A DNA stretch of 64,000 bases from Paracoccaceae bacterium. Lineage in GTDB: Bacteria; Pseudomonadota; Alphaproteobacteria; Rhodobacterales; Rhodobacteraceae. Under the pieces are notes generated by a model, which was not told the origin of the DNA, did no database searches, and was given only the letters and a program-made list of their open reading frames with translations. Position numbers and translations under genes: made by a program. Of this stretch, positions 1-8,870 are shown in pieces; within the stretch, counting starts at the first letter, position 1; each line of letters opens with the position of its first letter. The stretch covers positions 30,173 to 94,172 of the forward strand of contig JAFMHK010000012.1 in assembly GCA_017854585.1 (NCBI GenBank), in the 5' to 3' direction.

Positions 1-79
1 TCGCATCCAGAAAGACAGCGGCCAGACCCAGAAATCCCGCCAACATGATCACTGGAACCATCATCAAGTGTCTGTGCAT
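1..79 (-). CDS. Partial gene: N-terminus of a small membrane or exported protein
   Basis: Only the first 26 codons lie in the window; the gene runs off the left edge on the minus strand. The start ATG at 77-79 follows the stop of the upstream YHYH gene by 12 bases, so the two are probably co-transcribed, and an AAGG stands just before it as a possible ribosome site. The visible peptide begins MHRHLMMVPVIMLAGF and is hydrophobic from about residue 6 to 24, which fits a signal peptide or membrane anchor. No family can be named from so little sequence. Confidence 0.55.
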   Translation of the reverse strand, partial: MHRHLMMVPVIMLAGFLGLAAVFLDA

Positions 80-91
80 CTCGCCGATACC

Positions 92-853
92 TTAATTGCG
101 GCGCATGAAATCGGTGTTCACAACCCCCACGAAGCAGCGGGGAAAGTACGGATAGCCATCCGTCGCGTAATAAAGATAGGTGCCATCGCCGGTGGTGCCA
201 TTGCAGGCGTCAAGGGTGCCGCTGCCTGCGACGAATTCGAAATCCTCCTCGAACCTGCCGTCATGCGGACCAAAGGGCGCTGTGGCGCGATCACCATCGC
301 GAAGCCGCCATGACGATGTCTGTTGTTCCGGCGCATAATGGATTTCAAATCCGTCAGGCGCATAGCCGATCAACGTGTCGGAAACGCTCGCAAGATAGTC
401 CGGGGACACCCCGTGATAGTGGTAAAGCCCCGATTGATCGACATGGGCGTTCTGGTCATCCATGCCCAGCGCGCGCGGATCATGCATGGCCTGCTGCCGC
501 CAGCCGCTTGCAGGGTCGCGCCCGATGCCGCCGCGCCCGTTCGCATCAAAGTAGCCCGCCGTGTAGGGCCGGATCGGCAGACCGCTCAGCGTGACGCCCA
601 CGGTCATCAACTCTGACGTCACCGCCCCCGCCATTTGCGGGGTGTCCGGAAAGCAGAATGTCAGCGTCTGCAATGCAAAGGCGTTGGGATTGGCCCGGTT
701 CGGAAACAGCCCCATGTCGTGGTTTGGCGCACCATTGGAGGCGATGCAGATCATGTCGTCCTGTCGTGTGACGGAAACGTCATTCTCATGGGCGGTCGCA
801 ATCATCGGCGTCAGGGCGACTGCCGCAATCAGGCTTGTGAAACGCAACATCAT
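92..853 (-). CDS. YHYH domain-containing secreted protein
   Basis: A 253-residue protein with a clear signal peptide (about residues 1-21, ending ATAH) and the signature tetrapeptide YHYH at residues 144-147, in the context SGLYHYHGVSP. This matches the YHYH protein family (PF14240), whose biochemical function is not established. Several aromatic and cysteine-containing segments near the C-terminus (DGYPYFPRCF) are also typical. The frame stays open upstream, but the start is placed at 853 because GGAGA stands a few bases before the paired ATG codons and the signal peptide begins there. Probably periplasmic or secreted. The gene is followed at 12 bases by a second small exported or membrane protein. 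Confidence 0.8.
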   Translation of the reverse strand: MMLRFTSLIAAVALTPMIATAHENDVSVTRQDDMICIASNGAPNHDMGLFPNRANPNAFALQTLTFCFPDTPQMAGAVTSELMTVGVTLSGLPIRPYTAGYFDANGRGGIGRDPASGWRQQAMHDPRALGMDDQNAHVDQSGLYHYHGVSPDYLASVSDTLIGYAPDGFEIHYAPEQQTSSWRLRDGDRATAPFGPHDGRFEEDFEFVAGSGTLDACNGTTGDGTYLYYATDGYPYFPRCFVGVVNTDFMRRN

Positions 854-997
854 GGCTCTCCGTTCGGGGGTCTTGATCCCTTCACGGTCGGGCCACGGAT
901 TTCCGTCGCTTTCGCCGCGCCGATGGGCGCGGCGGCGTATGTGCAAAGCGGCAAAGGCAATGGCGGGCAGCTTGCTCACCGGCCTGCCTGTCGCGGT

Positions 998-1825
998 TTA
1001 GTCCCGCAGCAGCTCGTTGATCGATGTCTTGGACCGCGTTCTTTCATCGACGCGCTTCACGATGACGGCGCAATACAGGTTCACGCCATTTTTCGATGGC
1101 ATCGACCCGGCCACGACGACCGATCCGGCGGGCACTTCGCCATACATCACCGCGCCGGTTTCCCGGTCGACGATCTTGGTGGACTGGCCGATGAATACGC
1201 CCATGCCCAACACCGACCCCTCGCGGACAATGCAGCCTTCGACCACCTCGGACCGCGCGCCGATGAAACAGTTGTCCTCGATGATGGTCGGTCCCGCCTG
1301 CATCGGTTCCAGCACGCCGCCGATGCCGACGCCGCCGGACAGGTGAACGTTCTTGCCGATCTGCGCGCAGCTGCCCACCGTTGCCCACGTATCCACCATG
1401 GTGCCTGAATCCACATAGGCCCCAAGGTTTACGAAGGATGGCATCAACACCACACCGGGCGCGATATAGGCGCTGCGCCGCACCACGCAGTTAGGCACCG
1501 CGCGGAATCCGGCTTCACGCCACTGGTTGTCGCCCCAGTCCTTCCACTTGCTGTCAACCTTATCCCACCACGACCCGCCTTGCGCGGACCCGCCCTGCAT
1601 CTCCATGTCCTTCAGACGGAAACCCAGTAGCACGGCCTTCTTGGCCCATTGGTTCACGTGCCACGTGCCATCTGGCCCGCGTTCAGCGACGCGCAGATGG
1701 CCACCATCCAGCGCGGTCAGCGTCTCTTCGATGGCCTCGCGCGTTTCGCCCGTGGTGGCGGGCGTGATGGTATCGCGTGTATCCCACGCGGCTTCGATGG
1801 CGGTTTCCAGATGGGCGTTGGACAT
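998..1825 (-). CDS. dapD: 2,3,4,5-tetrahydropyridine-2,6-dicarboxylate N-succinyltransferase
   Basis: A 275-residue protein, the normal length for DapD, which transfers succinyl from succinyl-CoA to tetrahydrodipicolinate in the succinylase branch of lysine and meso-diaminopimelate synthesis. The N-terminal helical domain (to about residue 100) is followed by hexapeptide repeats of a left-handed beta helix (for example the segments around GSCAQIGKN and [11 protein letters not shown]), then a C-terminal [15 protein letters not shown] tail. AGGAGA precedes the ATG at 1825. It faces away from the LOG gene across a 170-base gap. dapF, a later step of the same pathway, lies 24 kb away in this window. 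Confidence 0.96.
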   Translation of the reverse strand: MSNAHLETAIEAAWDTRDTITPATTGETREAIEETLTALDGGHLRVAERGPDGTWHVNQWAKKAVLLGFRLKDMEMQGGSAQGGSWWDKVDSKWKDWGDNQWREAGFRAVPNCVVRRSAYIAPGVVLMPSFVNLGAYVDSGTMVDTWATVGSCAQIGKNVHLSGGVGIGGVLEPMQAGPTIIEDNCFIGARSEVVEGCIVREGSVLGMGVFIGQSTKIVDRETGAVMYGEVPAGSVVVAGSMPSKNGVNLYCAVIVKRVDERTRSKTSINELLRD

Positions 1826-1996
1826 GCGGCTTCTCCTGACAGGGTTGGCGCGCTATAGCCGGGCAGGGGCGGCTGTGCAACGCGCTCGGCAATGGAAGCG
1901 TCATCGTGCGGTCCGGACGGCACAGAGGGATATGGCGGTCCATTGCGGCTTTCTATAGGGTTGGCGGGTCCGATGCTTGCGACCTGAAAGGTGCCC

Positions 1997-2842
1997 ATGA
2001 AAGACGACCAACGCCGCCACCCCCTGCGCGATGCCAACCAAGATGTCGAAAGCAGCCGCCATGCACCCGACTCCGCGCAGGCCAGCAGCCCCGCCTACCG
2101 GCTGGCGTTTGCCGACCCCGATTTCCTGTACCGCGATGAACTGCGCCCCGTGCGTCTGCAACTGGAACTGCTGAAGCCGCAGATGGGGCTGGATGAACGC
2201 GGGATCCAGTCCACCGTTGTCCTGTTTGGTGGCGCGCGCATACCCAGCCCGGCCTTGCGCGACAGCGCCAAGACCAAGACCCTGGGCGAGTTGAGCCATT
2301 ACTACGAAGAGGCCCGCAAGTTCGCCTACCTGATCACCGAACGCAGCGTCGCGACCGACTGCACCGAAAACGTGATCGTGACCGGAGGCGGGCCGGGCGT
2401 GATGGAGGCCGGAAACCTTGGCGCCTCCGAAGCCGGTGGCTGTTCCATTGGGTTGAACATCGTTTTGCCCCATGAACAGGTGCCCAACGCCTACGTTACG
2501 CCGGAGCTGTGCTTCAATTTCCACTATTTCGGTATCCGCAAGATGCATTTCTTGCTGCGCGCCAAGGCCATCGCGGTGTTCCCCGGCGGTTTCGGAACGT
2601 TGGACGAACTGTTTGAATCGCTGACGTTGATCCAGACCGGACGGATGGAGCAGGTTCCCGTCCTGCTATTCGGTGAGGCCTTCTGGCGCCGTATCGTGAA
2701 TTGGGAAGCGCTGGCTGATGCCGGGACCATTGCGCATGACGATCTGAAGCTGTTCCGCTTCGTGGAAACCGCCGAAGACGCGCTTGAGGTCATTGATACA
2801 TGGGCGCTCAGCGGGCGGCGCGGCGGCATTCCGGGGCGTTGA
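1997..2842 (+). CDS. LOG family / TIGR00730 Rossmann-fold nucleotide hydrolase
   Basis: A 281-residue protein carrying the two hallmarks of the lysine-decarboxylase-like LOG family: GGGPGVMEA (about 130-138) and PGGFGTLDE (about 196-204). These enzymes cleave nucleoside 5'-monophosphates, including cytokinin ribotides, to base and ribose phosphate. The N-terminal 65 residues are an extension beyond the core, as in the longer proteobacterial members. A GTG at 1991 is also in frame, but AAAGG at 1987-1991 is correctly spaced only for the ATG at 1997, so that start is used. The exact substrate cannot be told from sequence. Confidence 0.88.
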   Translation: MKDDQRRHPLRDANQDVESSRHAPDSAQASSPAYRLAFADPDFLYRDELRPVRLQLELLKPQMGLDERGIQSTVVLFGGARIPSPALRDSAKTKTLGELSHYYEEARKFAYLITERSVATDCTENVIVTGGGPGVMEAGNLGASEAGGCSIGLNIVLPHEQVPNAYVTPELCFNFHYFGIRKMHFLLRAKAIAVFPGGFGTLDELFESLTLIQTGRMEQVPVLLFGEAFWRRIVNWEALADAGTIAHDDLKLFRFVETAEDALEVIDTWALSGRRGGIPGR

Positions 2843-2861
2843 CCGGGCCCGCGAGGGGGAA

Positions 2862-2877
2862 GGGGGGCCAGCCCCCC
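2862..2877. repeat. GC-rich hairpin between convergent genes, possibly part of a short interspersed repeat
   Basis: Arms GGGGGGC and GCCCCCC are separated by two bases between the convergent LOG and phytase-like genes. The flanking text (2878-2917, with CCGCCATATTTCCAAAG) resembles the short GC-hairpin-plus-ATATTT repeats I recall between genes in Rhodobacterales. There is no strong T tract, so termination is possible but unproven. Confidence 0.4.
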
Positions 2878-2948
2878 GCCTGCGGCTCCCCCCGCCATAT
2901 TTCCAAAGCAAAGATGGGATGGCGCGGGTTTCAGGGCCGGGCGGCGCC

Positions 2949-3836
2949 TTATTCGGGCAAGTAGTATTCCACGATTTCCGAGCGCAGCAGGCTGCCGAAG
3001 TTGTTGTCTGCGATCAGGGTGGCGATCAGCCGTCCGGAACCATCGCGCCAAAGGCTTATGCCTTCCAGATTGCCATGTGCGCCCGCGGGCGTTTCCAACA
3101 CGACGGTGCCGCCTTCAACCCGGCCCGAGGTCAGGGGGAACCGGATGATGCGGCTGCCAAAGCTGCCCAGTGCGCCCAGCCGCCGTTCCAGCATGAACAG
3201 CCGCCCGCGGTCGTCGAAATCCAGCCCCACGGGTTGATATCCGCCCTGTGCCGGGACCAGCGCGATTGTCTGCCACTGGCCGTGTTCAAGGCGGCTGAGG
3301 GCGGCGGGCTGGCCCGCGCGCGTCCTTTCGGGGATCGTGTAAAGCCGCCCCTGCCGGTCCACAGCCAACGCCTCGTAGCTGCCGTTGCGGGGCAGGTCGG
3401 CGGCGCCTGACGGTGGCGGCAGGCGGCGGATTTCCCGGCCATCCGGCGCGTGGGCGGCGATGCGGTGATCGCCTTCGAACGACACCCACAAGGTGCCGTC
3501 GGGCGCATGGGCCAAACCCTCGGCATCGAAGCCGCCGGGATCGGCGGGCCGCCCTGCGGTCGGGTTCGTCAACGGGGCCATGCCAGTGACCGTGGTGCCG
3601 GTGATCGCGCCATCGGGATCGCGCGTCAGGGTTGCGGTGATCAAGGTGGCCCGATCCGACAGGGCCAAGATCCCCTCACCACCGGAATAGACCTCCAGCG
3701 CCGACAGGCCGCCAACCAGCGGAAGACCGGGCGCCTTCCAGACATGATCGCTGAGCAAGACGGCCGCGTCCTGTGCGATCGCGCCAGAAGCCGCGCAAAG
3801 CGCGAGGCCCGCGGCAAGAGAGGCGGCGCGGATCAC
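2949..3836 (-). CDS. Esterase-like activity of phytase family protein, exported
   Basis: A 295-residue exported protein matching the phytase-like esterase family (PF13449), a beta-propeller group. Visible repeats include GLSALEVYSGGEGILALSD near the N-terminus, FDAEGLAHAPDGTLWVSFE, YEALAVDRQGRLYTIPE and GNLEGISLWRDG, each a propeller blade core. The start is set at the GTG at 3836 because it overlaps the mepA stop as GTGA, and the signal peptide (MIRAASLAAGLALCAASGAIA) begins there. An in-frame ATG at 3860 would add eight charged residues and is the alternative. Translationally coupled to mepA, so a periplasmic role is likely; the substrate is unknown. Confidence 0.8.
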   Translation of the reverse strand: MIRAASLAAGLALCAASGAIAQDAAVLLSDHVWKAPGLPLVGGLSALEVYSGGEGILALSDRATLITATLTRDPDGAITGTTVTGMAPLTNPTAGRPADPGGFDAEGLAHAPDGTLWVSFEGDHRIAAHAPDGREIRRLPPPSGAADLPRNGSYEALAVDRQGRLYTIPERTRAGQPAALSRLEHGQWQTIALVPAQGGYQPVGLDFDDRGRLFMLERRLGALGSFGSRIIRFPLTSGRVEGGTVVLETPAGAHGNLEGISLWRDGSGRLIATLIADNNFGSLLRSEIVEYYLPE

Positions 3837-4756
3837 CCGTTGGACAGGATGGCGGCACATTGCCGGGGCAGATCGCCCAACGTCAGCGGCCCGCGCGGCG
3901 GGGCCGGTGGCGCGGCGTTCGGGTCCCGTGGCGCGGGCGGTGGCGGGCTGAGGATGCGGGCCACCCATTCCTCGGCTTCATCGCAGCCGTCGCCGGGGGG
4001 CGGTGCGGCCTGCGGTTCGCAGTCCGACGATCCGGCCGGGCAATTCAGGCGCACGTGGAAATGATAATGGTGGCCATACCAGGGGCGGATATTGCGCAGG
4101 TAGCTGCGATCGCCGGTCTCGTCCCGGCACATCTGCGCCTTGGCGCCCGGAAAGACGAAAATCCGCGCGACGCGCGGATCGCTGGCGGCGGCACGCAGCA
4201 CCGCGTGATGTTCCGGCGTCCAACTGTCGTTGACATAGGCCCCTTGGGCCCGCCGCATTGAAATCGAAGAGATATTTTCGCGCGCGTCGGACGACAGGGT
4301 CAGGTCACGGGCGGGCAGCATCCAGATGTCCATGTCCAGACCGGATTGATGGCTGGCATGTCCGGTCAGCATCGGGCCACCGCGCGGCTGGCTCATGTCA
4401 CCCACGTATATTCCGTTCCAACTCGTCAGGCGGGCGACCTCGCGGCTCAGGTCCTGAACGTAATCGATGGCGTCGGGATGGGCCCAGTTCCGGTTCCTGC
4501 TCAGGCGCATGGCCTGCCATGTCGGGCCGGTTTCGGGCAGCTGTTCCGCCCCTGACACGCACCCGCGTGCATAGCCGCCATAAACTGCGGGCAGCCCGCC
4601 CGAGGCGACGGCTTCGGCACCGAACAGCAAACGCGCCTCTTGTCCCGAGCGGGTGACATCCAGCGGCGGCAGGCTGGCGCTGCTACGGTCCGTGCCGCCC
4701 GAGGGCGTGCAGGCCGCCAGCGCCATCAGGGCGAATGCAGCAAAGCGGTGTTTCAT
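3833..4756 (-). CDS. mepA: Penicillin-insensitive murein endopeptidase, predicted lipoprotein
   Basis: A 307-residue LAS-type zinc peptidase (peptidase family M74) that cuts D-alanyl-meso-DAP cross-links in peptidoglycan. Zinc-ligand motifs are intact: H136 and D143 in HASHQSGLDMD, and the late YGHHYHFHVR cluster (about 226-235). The start at 4756 has AAGAGG upstream and begins one base after the MFS stop. The N-terminus MKHRFAAFALMALAACTP has a lipobox with Cys16, so it is probably an outer-membrane or periplasmic lipoprotein rather than the soluble form seen in E. coli. A proline-rich segment (about 255-285) near the C-terminus is an addition. Confidence 0.93.
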   Translation of the reverse strand: MKHRFAAFALMALAACTPSGGTDRSSASLPPLDVTRSGQEARLLFGAEAVASGGLPAVYGGYARGCVSGAEQLPETGPTWQAMRLSRNRNWAHPDAIDYVQDLSREVARLTSWNGIYVGDMSQPRGGPMLTGHASHQSGLDMDIWMLPARDLTLSSDARENISSISMRRAQGAYVNDSWTPEHHAVLRAAASDPRVARIFVFPGAKAQMCRDETGDRSYLRNIRPWYGHHYHFHVRLNCPAGSSDCEPQAAPPPGDGCDEAEEWVARILSPPPPAPRDPNAAPPAPPRGPLTLGDLPRQCAAILSNG

Positions 4757-4757
4757 G

Positions 4758-6155
4758 TCACGCCTCTTTCGTGTCGTTGTGACGGCCCACGGGATCAACC
4801 CAGATCAGCAGGACCAGTCCGATCAAGAATAGCCCGATCAGGGGCGAAACGCCAAGCTGCTGACTCCCGGTCAGTTGCGTCGTGATCCCGATCAGCAGCG
4901 GTGCGATAAACGACGTGGCCTTGCCCGCCAAAGCGTAAAGCCCGAAAGCTTCTGTCATGCGGTCCTGACGGGCTTGGCGCACCATCATTGTCCGGCTGGA
5001 AGATTGCAGTGACCCTCCGCCCGCGCCGATCAGCGCGCCGAGCATGTAGAAGGCGATATCGGGCAGTCTGCTATCGGTCTCGACGGGCATGCCGAATACG
5101 CTCTCGCGGCTGACGAAGACCACGCCGATTGCCACAAGCGTCAGCAGCACCACGTTGATCACGATCACCGGTTTCGGGCCATGTCTGCTGTCGGCCTTGC
5201 CGCCGATCCACGCGAACAGCGCGCCGGTCAGCACCGCCAGAATGCCGAAGATGCCGACATCCACCACTGACCAGCCCAGAACGCCCGCCGCGTAGATGCC
5301 GCCGAACACGTACATCCCGTTCAGCGCATCACGGTAGAACATGGAGGAGACGAGATAGGCGAACAGGCTGCGGTCGCCGGGCAGCGTGGCCAGACTTTTT
5401 CCCAGCGCCGGTATCGCCCCCCGGATCGCCGCGCCAATGCGCATTGACCCGTCGGGGCGCGGGTCCCGCACCCACAAGAAAAACGGGATCATGAAGACCG
5501 CGAACCAGATCGCCGTCAGTGGCCCGACGGCGCGCGTGCCTTCCCGCATTTCCGCATTCAGGCCGAACACCGGGTCAATTCCGATCAGGGTCAGGCCGGT
5601 TTCGGAGTTTTCCGCGAACAGCAGCAACATCGCCACCAGCGCCACGAACCCGCCAAGATATCCGAACGCCCAGCCCGAGCCTGATATCCGCCCCAGATCG
5701 TCCCGGTGGCCCAGCGTCGGCAGCATGGCGTTGGTGAAGATGGTCGCGAACTCCATCCCGATCAGCCCGATGGCAAAGAACGTCAGCACCGCGATCAGGT
5801 TGAAGTCGCCCGGTATCGCCCACCACAGCCCGCAAGCGCCGATGAAATACAGCACCGAGAAGAAGACGATGAAGGGCATCCTGCGCCCTGCCTTGTCCGC
5901 CACCGCCCCCAACAGGGGCGCCATCAGCGCAATCAACAATCCCGCGCCCCCCACGCCATAGCCCCATGCCGTTTGCGCGGCACTGCCGTCGCCCAGCAGG
6001 TCATTGATGTAGGGGCCGAAGATGAAGGTCAGCAGCAGGGTGTTGTAGGGCTGGCTTGCCCAGTCAAAGGCCCACCATCCCCAGATGCGGCGGCGCGCTT
6101 GGGGGGTGCGATAGGGGCTGGCGGGGATCAACTCAGGATCGGTTGGTGGCTTCAT
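4758..6155 (-). CDS. MFS transporter, UMF1/Atg22-like
   Basis: A 465-residue integral membrane protein with about twelve hydrophobic segments. The opening WGWWAFDWASQPYNTLLL is characteristic of the UMF1 / Atg22-like branch of the major facilitator superfamily (PF11700); in yeast Atg22 exports amino acids from the vacuole, but bacterial substrates are mostly unknown. It is first in a run of three tightly packed minus-strand genes (MFS, mepA, phytase-like), with one base between its stop and the mepA start. This suggests a link to cell-wall or periplasmic product recycling, but that is inference. Confidence 0.85.
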   Translation of the reverse strand: MKPPTDPELIPASPYRTPQARRRIWGWWAFDWASQPYNTLLLTFIFGPYINDLLGDGSAAQTAWGYGVGGAGLLIALMAPLLGAVADKAGRRMPFIVFFSVLYFIGACGLWWAIPGDFNLIAVLTFFAIGLIGMEFATIFTNAMLPTLGHRDDLGRISGSGWAFGYLGGFVALVAMLLLFAENSETGLTLIGIDPVFGLNAEMREGTRAVGPLTAIWFAVFMIPFFLWVRDPRPDGSMRIGAAIRGAIPALGKSLATLPGDRSLFAYLVSSMFYRDALNGMYVFGGIYAAGVLGWSVVDVGIFGILAVLTGALFAWIGGKADSRHGPKPVIVINVVLLTLVAIGVVFVSRESVFGMPVETDSRLPDIAFYMLGALIGAGGGSLQSSSRTMMVRQARQDRMTEAFGLYALAGKATSFIAPLLIGITTQLTGSQQLGVSPLIGLFLIGLVLLIWVDPVGRHNDTKEA

Positions 6156-6215
6156 GGGCGCATGTTTAAGCCAGCCGCATGAATTGGCAATGGAATTGCC
6201 GGGGTTATCGTCCGC

Positions 6216-6746
6216 CTAGATCTGCGGTGGCCAGGGCCGCGTCATGTCGGCGTCGATCCAGTTGCGCACCCAGACAGGCAGCTCGGGCGATGTGGGGTCG
6301 ATCGCCATCGCCTCGGCCACCCGCGCGGGGGACATCATCCGCCCCTTTTCGGTCATGGCCGCGCGGATCAGACCGTGGTTGCAGCACGTTTCGCCGCGCC
6401 ACATGCCTTGCTCCATATACAGGAACCTGTCGTCCCACCCCAACACACGCGTCCGCAGGTCCACCCGCTGAAACAGGGTGACCCGGCTGCGGTACCGGAT
6501 GCTCGATCCCGCGACGACCAGCCCCCACCGATTGCTCATCAGGGTCTGCATCAGACCAGTCCGATATGCAATTCCGGTCCGGCCCAGATCGTAAAGCGTC
6601 AGGATGCGGCCATTGTTCATCTCCATGTACCCGTCGATATCGACGGGCCAGCATGTCAGGGCCAGATGATGCGTGTCGAACGTGCCGAACGCGGGCTTGC
6701 GCCCGTCGGATGCGGCGACAATTGCGTGTCTCAGGTATGGGTACAT
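6216..6746 (-). CDS. Acyl-CoA thioesterase-like protein (hot-dog fold, 4HBT_2)
   Basis: A 176-residue single-domain protein. The segment around CWPVDIDGYMEMNNGR matches the conserved N-terminal stretch of 4HBT_2 thioesterases (D-x-x-x-H/E-x-N-N), where an acidic or histidine residue and the following asparagines sit at the active site. The later VAGSSIRYRSRVTLFQ strand also fits. Such proteins hydrolyse acyl-CoA thioesters in the cytosol. The usual histidine of 4-hydroxybenzoyl-CoA thioesterases is replaced by Glu (YMEMNNG), as in other diverged members. Monocistronic; no neighbour suggests its substrate. Confidence 0.75.
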   Translation of the reverse strand: MYPYLRHAIVAASDGRKPAFGTFDTHHLALTCWPVDIDGYMEMNNGRILTLYDLGRTGIAYRTGLMQTLMSNRWGLVVAGSSIRYRSRVTLFQRVDLRTRVLGWDDRFLYMEQGMWRGETCCNHGLIRAAMTEKGRMMSPARVAEAMAIDPTSPELPVWVRNWIDADMTRPWPPQI

Positions 6747-6872
6747 GACCGGCAGAAAGACCCTTGCGGCGCGCGCGTCAACCCACGCCGTGACGTCACC
6801 CGGACTTGCGCCGCGCCGTTCACCGGCTTACCTCTGGGCGGCTGAATAGACCCAAGTGAAAAAGGCCTGCCC

Positions 6873-7160
6873 ATGACATCCCTGTTCCAGATCCTGATGC
6901 TGTTGATCAGCGTGGCAAAATTCATCGTTATCGCCCACATCATCATGAGCTGGCTGATCAACTTCAACGTGCTGAACTATCGACAGCCGCTTGTCGGGCA
7001 GATCTGGGATGGGCTGACCCGCCTTCTTGAACCTGTCTATGGCCCGATCCGTCGGGCGCTGCCGCAGATGGGTGGTCTCGACCTTGCGCCGCTGATCGTG
7101 TTTCTGGGCATCTACGCGGTGGAAATCGTGCTGCGCAACAACGTGGCGATGTTCCTCTAG
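6873..7160 (+). CDS. YggT family membrane protein
   Basis: A 95-residue protein with two membrane segments (about 5-25 and 70-92) and the connecting motif [26 protein letters not shown] loop typical of the YggT family (PF02325), which includes the chloroplast CCB3 haem-attachment factor and bacterial proteins tied to osmotic tolerance and cell division. The length is normal for single-repeat alphaproteobacterial members. It converges on msrA, and the two genes share the palindromic bases CTAG at 7157-7160 as overlapping stop codons. Confidence 0.88.
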   Translation: MTSLFQILMLLISVAKFIVIAHIIMSWLINFNVLNYRQPLVGQIWDGLTRLLEPVYGPIRRALPQMGGLDLAPLIVFLGIYAVEIVLRNNVAMFL

Positions 7161-7828
7161 TGATGCACGAAGGGCGCGGCATCGCCCCATAGCTCCGTCA
7201 GCCGCGCGTCCCGGCCACACGCCGTCCGGTAAAGCTCGTAAGCCACCGATTTCCGGCGCGGACCAAACCGCGTAATGATCAGGTCGTCGCTGCGATAGTA
7301 ATCCTGATGATACGCCTCGGCGGGATAGAACGGCGCGGCCTCGCGAATGGGTGTCACCACCTCTTGCCCCAACTCCGCCTGCGCGGTCGCAATCGCGGCC
7401 TCCGCAACCATGCGCTGGGCCGCATCTTCAACGAAGATGGCGGTGGTATAGCTGGCCCCCCGGTCGCAGAACTGCCCGCCCGCATCCGTCACATCGACGG
7501 ACCGCAGGAACAGGTGCAGCAACCGCTCATAAGACAAGACCGCCGGGTCATAGGTAATCTCGACCACCTCCAGATGCCCGGTGCCGCCGCTCGTTACTTC
7601 GCGGTAGCTGGGGTTCGCCACGGTGCCGCCGGCAAAGCCGGACACAACCTGCGTGACGCCCTCTACCTGCTCGAAATCGCTCTCGACGCACCAGAAACAC
7701 CCGCCCGCCACAACCGCAGTCTCAAGGGTTTGGGCATGCGCCTTGCCGTATGGCAAGATCAACGCGGTGGCTATCGCCACGCTCAAGGTCAGCAGCTTGA
7801 TCATGTCTTTCATGGGCGCGCGGGGCAT
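7157..7828 (-). CDS. msrA: Peptide-methionine (S)-S-oxide reductase with signal peptide
   Basis: A 223-residue MsrA. The active-site motif GGCFWC places the catalytic cysteine at residue 44 and a second cysteine at 47. The core then continues through [17 protein letters not shown] and the [11 protein letters not shown] segment. The start at 7828 is preceded by GAAGGAGGAA, an excellent ribosome site, and encodes a hydrophobic N-terminus ending GKAHA, so the enzyme should be exported and repair oxidised methionine in periplasmic proteins. There is no msrB domain or neighbour, unlike fused periplasmic forms. Its stop overlaps that of yggT within CTAG. Confidence 0.94.
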   Translation of the reverse strand: MPRAPMKDMIKLLTLSVAIATALILPYGKAHAQTLETAVVAGGCFWCVESDFEQVEGVTQVVSGFAGGTVANPSYREVTSGGTGHLEVVEITYDPAVLSYERLLHLFLRSVDVTDAGGQFCDRGASYTTAIFVEDAAQRMVAEAAIATAQAELGQEVVTPIREAAPFYPAEAYHQDYYRSDDLIITRFGPRRKSVAYELYRTACGRDARLTELWGDAAPFVHH

Positions 7829-7923
7829 TGGCTTCCTCCTTCGTTGCTTCCACCGTTGCGGAAACCGATTGAACTGCAACCCACAAGGGTGTGAGGTCAC
7901 GCCCGAGTGAACAGGAGGCGCAA

Positions 7924-8817
7924 TTGGTTACAACGCATCAATCCGAGGATGACGCCCGCAACGAAACCATCCTGATCTGGGTGAACGGCACGCTAAAGCG
8001 GCGGCCCGACGCGATGGTCAGCGTCTATGACAGCGGCTTCATGTTGGGCGATGGCGTTTGGGAAGGGCTGCGCCTCTATGACGGCAACTGGTCATTTCTG
8101 GACGATCACATGGATCGCCTGTTCGAGGCAGCCAAGGCGATCGACCTCGATATCGGGCTGGACCGCGCCGGAGTGATCGCCGCGCTAGAAGCAACCCGCG
8201 CCGCCAATGACATGCACACCGATGCCCACGCCCGCCTGATGGTGACGCGTGGCGTCAAAATGCGACCATTCCAGCATCCGGCCCTGTCGGTCAGCGGCCC
8301 GACGATGGTCATCATCATGGAACATTCGCGCCCATCCATTCCGCGCCCGATCCGGCTGGCCACGGTGCCGCACATGCGCGGTCTGCCGATGACACAAGAC
8401 CCCAAGCTGAACAGCCATTCGAAACTCAACTGCATCCTCGCCTGCATCGCCGCCGAAAAGGCCGGCGCGGACGAGGCGCTGATGCTTGATATCCATGGTT
8501 TCGTGAACACGACCAACGCCTGCAATTTCTTCATCGTAAAGAAGGGGCAGGTTTGGACCTCGACCGGTGACTACTGCATGAACGGCATCACCCGCCAAAA
8601 GGTGATCGACGTTTGCCGCGCCGATGGCATCCCGGTATCCGAACGCAACTATTCCCTCGTCGATACGTATTCCGCCGACGAGGCGTTCTTGACCGGCACC
8701 TTCGGGGCGCAGACGCCGGTGGGTGAGATCGACGGACGGGTGATCGGCACGGGCCAGATGGGGCCGGTAACCGAACGCATCCGTGCGCTCTACAAGGATC
8801 TAGTGGCCCGGTCATGA
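7924..8817 (+). CDS. Class IV aminotransferase (branched-chain / D-amino acid type)
   Basis: A 297-residue fold-type IV PLP aminotransferase (PF01063). Features in order: [18 protein letters not shown] near the start, as in D-alanine and branched-chain transaminases; the lysine in DPKLNSHSK (about residue 161), probably the PLP Schiff-base lysine; and [12 protein letters not shown] near the C-terminus. The start is a TTG at 7924 because AGGAGG at 7913-7918 is correctly spaced for it and no ATG is suitable. It is followed at 52 bases by a sulfotransferase-like gene, with an unusual phased repeat in the gap. Substrate choice (branched-chain versus D-amino acid) cannot be settled here. Confidence 0.85.
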   Translation: MVTTHQSEDDARNETILIWVNGTLKRRPDAMVSVYDSGFMLGDGVWEGLRLYDGNWSFLDDHMDRLFEAAKAIDLDIGLDRAGVIAALEATRAANDMHTDAHARLMVTRGVKMRPFQHPALSVSGPTMVIIMEHSRPSIPRPIRLATVPHMRGLPMTQDPKLNSHSKLNCILACIAAEKAGADEALMLDIHGFVNTTNACNFFIVKKGQVWTSTGDYCMNGITRQKVIDVCRADGIPVSERNYSLVDTYSADEAFLTGTFGAQTPVGEIDGRVIGTGQMGPVTERIRALYKDLVARS

Positions 8818-8825
8818 CTTGCGCG

Positions 8826-8870
8826 GCGTATGCATGGGGTGTGCATCACTTGTGCATGGTTGGTGCATCA
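8826..8870 (+). repeat. Phased repeat: four TGCAT blocks exactly 11 bp apart
   Basis: TGCAT occurs at 8831, 8842, 8853 and 8864, a strict 11-base period, filling the gap between the aminotransferase stop and the start of the next gene and reaching to two bases before its ATG. The first 26 bases (8826-8851) recur with two mismatches on the opposite strand at 35790-35815. The helical phasing suggests a multi-site protein-binding element, though an RNA-level role at the translation start is also possible. I know no named regulator with this site. Confidence 0.6.

Noticed and set aside
635..1408. Plus-strand open frame across the YHYH and dapD genes
   Set aside because: Antisense to two recognised minus-strand genes, rich in His/Gly/Arg as expected for a GC shadow, and no ribosome site.
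8819..8869. Upstream extension of the sulfotransferase-like protein from a TTG at 8819
   Set aside because: The added 17 residues are only a translation of the 11-bp phased repeat, and the conserved fold begins at the ATG at 8870.
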